Shown here: positions 42,510 through 47,840 of the stretch, piece by piece
Layout: each line of letters starts with the position of its first letter
How positions within the stretch are numbered: position 1 is the stretch's first letter
Assembly (NCBI RefSeq): GCF_014529625.1
Contig: NZ_CP076039.1
Location: forward strand, 2,170,001 to 2,234,000
Length of the DNA: 64,000 nucleotides
Direction of reading: 5' to 3'
From: Candidatus Pelagisphaera phototrophica
GTDB taxonomy: Bacteria; Verrucomicrobiota; Verrucomicrobiia; Opitutales; Opitutaceae
The notes under the pieces: model-generated
What the model saw: the letters and a program-made list of their open reading frames with translations, nothing else
Told to the model about the DNA's origin: nothing
Database searches by the model: none
Position numbers and translations under genes: made by a program

Positions 42510-42953
42510 CTACCGACTGAAACTTGCCATCGCTGGTCTGTAAAAAGCGGGCATGTCCAACGACTCGAGAAACGCTTTTAGTTCTGGCGAGGCTGTGCCA
42601 AATATCTCAATTTTTATGATCTCAAAGTGCTCTATAAAATCGCCGAAAAGGGATTCTAGTTTGCCTCCCTCTGAAATATTCTGGCCGTGGATTAAAACGG
42701 CATCCGAACTCTGGTAGCGCTCAATGAGAGTAATCTTACCCTCAGATTCATAAAAACCCCATCCAAGTGACTGGGGCTCATTGTTGTCGATGGCATCTGT
42801 GTAAACCTTGGAGAAGTTTGAAATATCCTCTGAGTTCTTGCCGCTGACGGGCTTTAGTTCCACAACAAAAATGATTTCATCATCGTTGTAGGTCGGTTGT
42901 GACTTTTCTGCACATCCAGAGAAAAGAAATACTAGTAGAACAATAAATCGCAT
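42510..42953 (-). CDS. putative lipoprotein with ABM-like (dimeric alpha-beta barrel) domain
   Basis: 147 residues from ATG 42953, where a lipoprotein signal begins (MRFIVLLVFLFSGCAEKS; lipobox FSGC, lipidated Cys at residue 14). A longer frame to 43049 would bury the leader. The mature part, IIFVVELKPVSGKNSEDISN followed by EGKITLIERYQSSDAVLIHG, has the strand-helix pattern of antibiotic-biosynthesis-monooxygenase-like domains, including the E-R/W-x-x-x-x-A-x-x-x-H run. It is inside the candidate island; function unknown. Confidence 0.65.
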   Translation of the reverse strand: MRFIVLLVFLFSGCAEKSQPTYNDDEIIFVVELKPVSGKNSEDISNFSKVYTDAIDNNEPQSLGWGFYESEGKITLIERYQSSDAVLIHGQNISEGGKLESLFGDFIEHFEIIKIEIFGTASPELKAFLESLDMPAFYRPAMASFSR

Positions 42954-43050
42954 GTTGTTGGATTGCCATACTGTAGAATGAAGGTGAAGCAATTTCCTTA
43001 ATTTTTTCTCATCGGTAGATGGGTTTCCAAGGGCAATCACCGCATTCATG

Positions 43051-43059
43051 TGGTATAAT
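43051..43059 (+). promoter_or_regulatory. extended -10 promoter, nearly leaderless start
   Basis: TGGTATAAT (43051-43059) is a TG-n extended -10 with a perfect TATAAT hexamer. The ATG of the next gene is at 43067, only 8 bases after the box. The transcript would begin at or just before the start codon, leaving no room for a Shine-Dalgarno site. No good -35 box is visible, as is usual for extended -10 promoters. Confidence 0.6.
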
Positions 43060-43066
43060 ATGCAAC

Positions 43067-43588
43067 ATGGTTGAAGCCCCAGATTTGAAGGAAAGCATCG
43101 CTGATGCGGTGCAGGAGTACGCGAGCAAGAAGCGAGAAGAAGGCGTTAAGAGTTTGAGCAGGATGAATCCTGAGAAGGTTGGTTTGATCCTCTATTTGTT
43201 CTCCCTAGGCGTAAGTCAGAGCCAAATGGTAAAGCGACACAAAATCTGCCACAAGACCATCAAGAAAACCTTGATGGAGTACGCTGATCATCTTGGCAAA
43301 TGGACCGAAGTTGGGGCGAGGCTTTCCAAACAACTTTTCCTCAATCTTCATTCATTGGAGGAAGACATCATTGAGGCTGTCAGGGAGCGTATGGAGAGCG
43401 GTAAATTGAAGCCCAACTTCCGCGATGTCTATTACGTCTCCACAGCCAAAGAAAAGAGCTGGCAACAAGCTCACCGCATTGAGGAGCGTAAGAAGGAGAC
43501 AACGTTCACTAGGAATGTTGTTAGCCAAGAAGACTATGAAAAGGTCCTAGCTAAGGCTAGGGAGAGGATGCGGGGTTCTCTGAGTTAA
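43067..43588 (+). CDS. helix-turn-helix protein, possibly phage terminase small subunit-like
   Basis: 173 residues from ATG 43067; a longer frame from 43019 would run through the promoter. Residues ~40-70 (LYLFSLGVSQSQMVKRHKIC, then HKTIKKTLMEYAD) form a helix-turn-helix of the resolvase/terminase-small type. The rest is highly charged and helical (LHSLEEDIIEAVRERMESGK). There is no leader. Position ahead of terminase-large, gpW-like and portal fragments (from 45148) would suit a Nu1-like terminase small subunit, but two unrelated genes now lie between. I do not recognise the family with certainty. Confidence 0.55.
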   Translation: MVEAPDLKESIADAVQEYASKKREEGVKSLSRMNPEKVGLILYLFSLGVSQSQMVKRHKICHKTIKKTLMEYADHLGKWTEVGARLSKQLFLNLHSLEEDIIEAVRERMESGKLKPNFRDVYYVSTAKEKSWQQAHRIEERKKETTFTRNVVSQEDYEKVLAKARERMRGSLS

Positions 43589-43593
43589 GAAGT

Positions 43594-43640
43594 GTAAAGT
43601 ATTCCGACAAGTGTCGGGATATTTTACAGTTTTCTCAATA
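43594..43640 (+). terminator. hairpin terminator after the helix-turn-helix gene
   Basis: A 15-base arm at 43594-43608 (GTAAAGTATTCCGAC) pairs with 43613-43627 at 13 of 15 positions, with a 4-base loop, 5 bp after the stop codon. The tail CAGTTTTCTC is only moderately T-rich. It separates this gene from the VPDTG genes. Confidence 0.55.
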
Positions 43641-43754
43641 TTAATATTTAGTGACGATTATTAATGAAATTTTAAAGTACTGGTAGATAGTTACTAACAG
43701 AAAGTGCATGAAGGCATTGGTCTGTTTGGCACAAAAGTTGCATAAACGATCACT

Positions 43755-44498
43755 ATGAAATTGCCCGAAAACGTAGAGACCGAAACAAGTGACAAAAGTG
43801 GGTTCAATTCACGCGCTTCTAGAATGGCGAGGTATTCAGCCGCCGCTGCAGGAGTGGCTGCGGTAAGCACCTTAGACGTCGATGCAGCATTAGTAAGAAT
43901 GGATCTTGGGTCACCGGTTGGAGCAGGTACGCCGATTAATCTCCATTCTCCTGATTTTAGTACTAATTTGATCTTTTTTCAAGGAGGCTCGTCGTCATAT
44001 GTTGGTCCGGATTACATTAGTGCCAGTGCCTATAGTTTTGATTCTACTACATGGGTGGTTGCTGGTACTTGGTTTGGCCCTAACTCACAAATAGGTACGT
44101 CGATCCAGGGGTCATATGGAGGTGAAGGAGGGTCATATGGAGGTGAAGGAGGGTCATATGGAGGTGAAGGAGGGTATTCGTCGAACTCCGTTGGTTGGGC
44201 TCCTGGAGGGCCCATAGGTCTTAACGGGACCAATGAAACCCTCTACATGGGTTTCTTCCACTTATCCTCATCCTCATCCTCCAACGTCAACTTCGGCTAT
44301 CTGCAGTTTGATTTTGACTCTGCGCAGACTGCGACTGTGCAGCACTGGGGGTATGAGTCGGTCTTCCTTACAGCGGTAACGACGCCGGCCGGATCATCAT
44401 CAGTTCCAGACACTGGTCCAGGCTTTGTTGGCATAGCCCTTCTAGGGGCGGGAGCAGCTGGGGTGCGCTTGTTGAGAAAGCTAAGGTCCAAAAGCTAG
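43755..44498 (+). CDS. VPDTG-CTERM surface-sorted protein with GSYGGEG repeats
   Basis: 247 residues from ATG 43755. The N-terminus contains an unusual leader (SRMARYSAAAAGVAAVSTLD, VDAA) of a kind seen in exported Verrucomicrobiota proteins. The C-terminus has the three-part sorting signal: SSVPDTG, a hydrophobic helix (FVGIALLGAGAAGVRLL) and a basic tail (RKLRSKS), as in PEP-CTERM/VPDSG-CTERM substrates of exosortase. Residues ~119-139 are three copies of the heptad GSYGGEG, encoded by three perfect 21-bp repeats. No exosortase gene is in the window. The domain between is Gly/Ser rich and unrecognised. Confidence 0.75.
   Translation: MKLPENVETETSDKSGFNSRASRMARYSAAAAGVAAVSTLDVDAALVRMDLGSPVGAGTPINLHSPDFSTNLIFFQGGSSSYVGPDYISASAYSFDSTTWVVAGTWFGPNSQIGTSIQGSYGGEGGSYGGEGGSYGGEGGYSSNSVGWAPGGPIGLNGTNETLYMGFFHLSSSSSSNVNFGYLQFDFDSAQTATVQHWGYESVFLTAVTTPAGSSSVPDTGPGFVGIALLGAGAAGVRLLRKLRSKS
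44108..44170. repeat. three perfect 21-bp coding repeats
   Basis: Units 44108-44128, 44129-44149 and 44150-44170 are identical, beginning GGGTCATATGGAGG. They encode the heptad repeat within the VPDTG-sorted protein and keep the reading frame. Perfect identity at third positions indicates a recent expansion. Confidence 0.95.
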
Positions 44499-44567
44499 CC
44501 TAGGACCTGAGTCCGATAAGTATTAGATTTTTTTGATTCAGCCCATCACAAGCTTTATTTGAAAACT

Positions 44568-45146
44568 ATGAAACGTTACGCCAATCTGCTCAAAATCATT
44601 CTTCTTTTGTCACTTCTCCCTGCTTCGGCATCGGCTATAACCATCACTGTTTCTGCTCCAAGTTCCTCGTCGACGACCTTTACAATCACGGGCTCTGGCA
44701 CAGCGTATAATACCGCCACGGGTCAATCCCTCTTCCAATTCGCAGGTTTGGCCGCAGGTTCGGGAAATTTCACTAATGCTGATTTCTTACCGCCATGGTT
44801 TCAAGCAACTGGTACTTTTGCATTCGATGGAGTGGCACTTACCGATGTCCGTATCGTCGATAATGATTACATCGACCAGTATGATATGCTCGGCTTGCAA
44901 TTTGCGAGCGGAATATCCGCTGGTACCATAGCGGCATCAGGTAGTTCTACGGTCGATTTTAGTGGGAGCGGTAAGACTTTCGGCGACCTAGTGATTGGGA
45001 CTTACGATATAAGTGAAATCACTTACTTTAACAATGCTCCTACTCTGATAGTTCAATACAGTTCGGTCCCCGACACAGGGTCCACAGCGGCCCTTCTTGG
45101 AGTTGGTGATGTGGCTCTAGCCTTTGCTAAGCGGAGGCTGGGCTAA
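44568..45146 (+). CDS. VPDTG-CTERM surface-sorted protein
   Basis: 192 residues from ATG 44568; TTG 44559 would add three residues before the signal peptide (LKIILLLSLLPASASA). The mature part is Ser/Thr/Gly rich and likely beta-stranded (TITVSAPSSSSTTFTITGSG). The C-terminus carries SSVPDTGSTAALLGVG, a short hydrophobic helix and the tail AKRRLG. VPDxGSTAALLG is the common form of this signal in Verrucomicrobiota. Sorting presumably requires an exosortase encoded elsewhere. Its 3' end is duplicated at 46801-46876. Confidence 0.75.
   Translation: MKRYANLLKIILLLSLLPASASAITITVSAPSSSSTTFTITGSGTAYNTATGQSLFQFAGLAAGSGNFTNADFLPPWFQATGTFAFDGVALTDVRIVDNDYIDQYDMLGLQFASGISAGTIAASGSSTVDFSGSGKTFGDLVIGTYDISEITYFNNAPTLIVQYSSVPDTGSTAALLGVGDVALAFAKRRLG
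45071..45146 (+). repeat. VPDTG 3'-end direct repeat, copy A
   Basis: The last ~76 bp of the VPDTG gene recur at 46801-46876 with about 83% identity by my count, including exact blocks GACACAGGGTCCACAGC, CTAGCCTTTGCTA and GCGGAGGCTGGG. The two copies bracket the prophage packaging fragment. Confidence 0.8.
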
Positions 45147-45147
45147 G

Positions 45148-45393
45148 GGTTTGACGTGCGAGAACAAAGATATAAAAATTGTTTCCGGCAAACAAGTACT
45201 CTATGGGAACAACGCTTCAGGTGCTAGAAACGAGCCCATAGATTGCCGCAACTACGCACAAGTAGCATTTTTATCTTACCCTGTAAACTTGGAGCACAGA
45301 GCAAACAAGGGGCTACACGGTCTATTTACAGCAGAGCCAGCGCCCAAGCCACAGCGTAAGAAGAGAAAAAGGGGGTCAATAGGTATCTCATGA
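45148..45393 (+). pseudogene. phage terminase large subunit (lambda gpA type), C-terminal fragment
   Basis: The frame entering from the end of the VPDTG gene encodes GNNASGARNEPIDCRNYAQV, then AFLSYPVNLE, and a basic end (PKPQRKKRKRGSIGIS). R-N-E-x-x-D-C-R-x-Y-A is the conserved C-terminal motif of GpA-type terminase large subunits. The ATPase and most of the nuclease domain are missing; the fragment abuts the VPDTG 3' end. Its TGA overlaps the ATG of the QueC-like gene (ATGA), which shows the two genes belonged to one phage operon. Confidence 0.65.
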
Positions 45394-45959
45394 AAGTATT
45401 AATTATGTTCTCGGGCGGGCTGGATAGCACATATATGTTGTGGCACTACCTAACTAAAACTTATTACGCAGTACACACGCACCATGTCAGCATTCAAAAC
45501 CGAGAGCTGAATTTTAAAAAAGAATACGAATCTACTGAAAAAATATACGCCTACTGCAAAAATAATTTCCGAGAGTTCAAAACATCAGAGTCAAAATTCA
45601 TATTCGACTTCCCCTATCCGGGTTGGGACTCGGATATTATTTGTTTAGTAGCGTCCCGGCTATGCCCGAATATAAGAGCTGAAAAAGTTGTTATGGGATG
45701 GGTGAAAGATGATCTGAGCCGTCCCGTGGTTATCGACAGAATGAAAAGAAAAGTCACAAGTAACCTGTGGGAATCATTAGCAAATTCTTGTGACTTCCCA
45801 ATCCCGCCCACTGTGGACTATCCCCTTATAGGCAAAACAAAACAGGAGATTATTAATGAGCTACCGAAAGAGTTGATGGACCTGACATGGTCATGTCGAA
45901 AAGGTGGGCTCCGTCCCTGCGGAAAATGCCACTCCTGCAAAACTAGAGAAGGTCTATAA
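45390..45959 (+). CDS. QueC-like PP-loop enzyme (7-cyano-7-deazaguanine synthase family), phage type
   Basis: 189 residues from ATG 45390. MFSGGLDSTYMLWHY (S8-T14) is the PP-loop that binds ATP. The C-terminal zinc site is C169-x7-C177-x2-C180-x2-C183 (SCRKGGLRPCGKCHSCKTR), as in QueC. It is shorter than E. coli QueC (231 residues). QueC makes preQ0 from 7-carboxy-7-deazaguanine; phages use such enzymes to place 7-deazaguanines in their DNA. The gene overlaps the terminase fragment by 4 bp and is followed by a gpW-like gene. No QueD, QueE, FolE or DNA transglycosylase is present, so it could act only with host or lost phage partners. It looks intact. Confidence 0.8.
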   Translation: MKVLIMFSGGLDSTYMLWHYLTKTYYAVHTHHVSIQNRELNFKKEYESTEKIYAYCKNNFREFKTSESKFIFDFPYPGWDSDIICLVASRLCPNIRAEKVVMGWVKDDLSRPVVIDRMKRKVTSNLWESLANSCDFPIPPTVDYPLIGKTKQEIINELPKELMDLTWSCRKGGLRPCGKCHSCKTREGL

Positions 45960-46230
45960 TATACTTGAAAGTTACTGTCCATTTGCGCTACAAACTAATG
46001 TTGGAATCTATCCGGAATACATAACAGAACTAGAGCAGCGTAAGGTGCTTAACGTTTTGGCAGAGGCAGCAATCCTAAAAGGCCAGTCCTATTCAATAGG
46101 CAGCAGGTCTTTGTCAAGAGCCGATTTACGCGAAGTTAAAAAAGCCATAGACGACCTTAATAAACAATTAGCAGCACTCCGAAGTGGCAACCAAATCACT
46201 CAACATAGAGTAGTACCTCGAGATATTTAA
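45904..46230 (+). CDS. gpW/DUF6148-like phage head-tail joining protein
   Basis: 108 residues from GTG 45904, which would overlap the QueC-like gene by 56 bp; the true start may be later, but no ATG is close. The C-terminal half (EQRKVLNVLAEAAILKGQSY, SIGSRSLSRADLREVKKAID) matches small phage proteins between terminase and portal genes (pattern: GQSYxIGxRxLTRADLxEI). Lambda gpW stabilises packaged heads and links head to tail. Its place, terminase-QueC-this-portal, agrees with that job. The final 20 residues are polar. Confidence 0.55.
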   Translation: MGSVPAENATPAKLEKVYNILESYCPFALQTNVGIYPEYITELEQRKVLNVLAEAAILKGQSYSIGSRSLSRADLREVKKAIDDLNKQLAALRSGNQITQHRVVPRDI

Positions 46231-46233
46231 TTA

Positions 46234-46617
46234 GTGCAAACAAAGTTAAATTGGGTAGATAAAACAGTCCAGTACTTTAACCCCGAGGCGGGTTTAAGGC
46301 GAGCTGGATCTCGGCATTAAAATGCAAGCTGCCAACGAAGACGGTTATATGTAGTACCGGGTTCTCGCAAGAAGTCTATGAAGGGGGTTGCAGCTCGTAA
46401 CAACGGACCCGACATAGATATAATAGTTAAGCTGGATGGCACCCGCGCACTATCCAAAGATCTCTACATGAACTCGCCTTTGGCGGCTTCGATTGTAAAA
46501 CGGCCCTATCAACAACTCTCCCGAATGATGCGGCTCCTCATTGATACCCTCGAAGACCAAAACGCTCAGTATCCAATCGACGAGGACGGAGACGAAATTC
46601 GACCGCGATTGCCGTAA
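46234..46617 (+). pseudogene. phage portal protein (lambda gpB type), truncated N-terminus
   Basis: From GTG 46234 the frame reads LNWVDKTVQYFNPEAGLRRA, a typical start of lambda-type portal proteins (V..YFSP.AGLRR). TAA at codon 29 interrupts it. The same frame then continues with the next conserved block: DGTRALSKDLYMNSPLAASI (R-x-L-S-R-D-L-x-x-N-N-P-x-A). Similarity ends at about 46500 and the frame stops at 46617. So there is one nonsense codon plus loss of the remaining ~80% of the gene. This is the expected gene after gpW in a lambda-like packaging module. Confidence 0.6.
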
Positions 46618-46732
46618 GGCTCTCAAAACAATGGACGTTTCACGCAAAGACCGATCCCGCTTAACGCATGGGCGTCAATCTAATTGAACCTGTCGTAAAC
46701 CAGGCCGCTCTGCGTTTTTGTTAACCTGGGGA

Positions 46733-46876
46733 AATGGTGGATATCCTGGATCCTATCCCTTTGGCGATCCTCAGGGTACGACATCGACATCAGCCGTAAC
46801 AGACACAGGGTCCACAGCAGCTCTTCTTGGAGTGGGTGTATTAGTGCTAGCCTTTGCTAGGCGGAGGCTGGGATAG
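46733..46876 (+). pseudogene. VPDTG-CTERM gene, 3'-terminal remnant (copy B)
   Basis: The + strand encodes NGGYPGSYPFGDPQG, then SAVTDTGSTAALLGVG, VLVLAFARRRLG and a stop at 46874-46876. This is the same sorting tail as the gene ending at 45146. No start codon or signal peptide leads in, and the frame closes upstream at 46685. The 5' part has been lost, apparently replaced by the portal fragment. Confidence 0.75.
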
Positions 46877-46904
46877 GAATAGCTTCAAAAGCCCTTTAAG
46901 GGAA

Positions 46905-46928
46905 AATTTTTTCTGGGGGCAGTTGATG
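46905..46928. repeat. 24-bp direct repeat, left copy
   Basis: AATTTTTTCTGGGGGCAGTT followed by GATG occurs here and, without any change, at 47436-47459. The pair encloses exactly one gene (46972-47403, minus strand). The spacing between copies is 531 bp. Confidence 0.9.
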
Positions 46929-46971
46929 AACGTTCATTAGAGAGTTACGCCTCCCCCTCTACACCCTGTCG

Positions 46972-47403
46972 CTACTGAACCATCGATGCACGTAACGCGT
47001 CAGTATCGTCAAAAGCCGTGAATGCGGCGATCTTACCGTCTCGCATTTTGAACATGTGCAAGCTCTCGGTATCCATCCCTTGAGCCATCATTCTCGCGTG
47101 CACAAACACCACATCGTCAACCTGGTAGGTCTTAATCGTCTCAATTACCAGATCTGGCCAGTGCTGTGGAAACAAGCCCATCACTTCGTCGATGACCGCT
47201 TGCGTCCCGACACGCTGCCCGGAGTGTGGCAGGTCGCCAAGAATCGTCCAGACGAAATCGTCCGTGTGGAGTATCGCCCACCCCTCAGCATTCCCTGCTA
47301 AAAAGTTGGCATAAGACTGCTCAACTACCTCTAGATCGCTCTCCGAATAGGCTTGGACGCTGAAAATCAATGAGCAAATTGAAAATTGTAGAAATGCACG
47401 CAT
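46972..47403 (-). CDS. secreted SnoaL/DUF4440-like (NTF2 fold) protein
   Basis: 143 residues from ATG 47403. Signal peptide ~1-18 (FLQFSICSLIFSVQAYS). The mature protein has the NTF2-like pattern: VEQSYANFLAGNAEGWAILH, TDDFVWTILGDLPHSGQRVG, VFVHARMMAQG and LHMFKMRDGKIAAFTAFDDT. SnoaL-like folds are cyclases, isomerases or ligand binders; the substrate is unknown and the leader suggests a periplasmic product. It is alone between two exact 24-bp repeats, at the right end of the candidate island. Confidence 0.8.
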   Translation of the reverse strand: MRAFLQFSICSLIFSVQAYSESDLEVVEQSYANFLAGNAEGWAILHTDDFVWTILGDLPHSGQRVGTQAVIDEVMGLFPQHWPDLVIETIKTYQVDDVVFVHARMMAQGMDTESLHMFKMRDGKIAAFTAFDDTDALRASMVQ

Positions 47404-47435
47404 AGGATTGGCTAAGTTGGCGTCCCATGGGTGTC

Positions 47436-47459
47436 AATTTTTTCTGGGGGCAGTTGATG
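47436..47459. repeat. 24-bp direct repeat, right copy
   Basis: Identical to 46905-46928. It lies 32 bp upstream of the SnoaL-like start codon, so it may overlap that gene's promoter. Confidence 0.9.
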
Positions 47460-47678
47460 CATATAAATTGCGATGCTCGCCGCCCCCGCGACCCCCGCCC
47501 CGCTGTTGTCCACTTGCGGTAGGAGAGGCGGCTAAAAAACCCGTGCGAAAAGATGCGGGTGAATAGTTTTTAGGGCAGTGTAAGGGCAGTAGAGATTTAA
47601 GAAGAGTGAATATTAGTCCAATAAAATCCCATAAATATTTGGCCTGTAGGTATATATGAATAAAATACCGAATATAAA

Positions 47679-47705
47679 GACCATGAAATCAAGACATTGT
47701 TTCGG
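47679..47705. repeat. 27-bp direct repeat, right copy
   Basis: Begins GACCATGAAATCAAGACATT; one base differs from the left copy at 41695-41721. It lies 136 bp beyond the dxs stop codon. Confidence 0.85.
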
Positions 47706-47840
47706 AGGAAGTTCAGGCAAAACCTCGTGTAGATAGGCCCAAGGCTTGCCGGAAAAGCGGAAAGGGAACGCTCCATTGAGGAAACCCAGCCAATGAGCCG
47801 AGCCTTCAACGGTTACTTAACTGGAAGCGGGAAGTCTATA

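Larger units (their letters stand above)
41695..47705. mobile_element. candidate 6-kb island bounded by a 27-bp direct repeat
   Basis: The same 27-bp sequence, differing at one base, occurs at 41695-41721 and 47679-47705. Everything between is accessory: small ORF, tandem array, orphan terminators, lipoprotein, helix-turn-helix gene, VPDTG-sorted proteins, prophage packaging fragments and a SnoaL-like gene. Housekeeping genes (moxR operon, dxs) lie directly outside in the same orientation. No integrase or transposase is present, so it would be a relic or a passively mobilised element. The alternative is two copies of a dispersed short repeat that happen to flank the region. Confidence 0.4.
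47404..47840. other. intergenic, repeats only
   Basis: About 440 bp between the SnoaL-like gene and the end of dxs. It holds the right 24-bp repeat, a C-rich tract near 47480-47505, a short hairpin (ACCCG...CGGGT near 47550) and the right copy of the 27-bp repeat at 47679-47705. No coding region is supported. Confidence 0.45.

Noticed and set aside
46905-47459. Integron gene cassette
   Set aside because: The 24-bp repeats lack the GTTRRRY core and the paired L/R boxes of attC sites, and there is no integrase.
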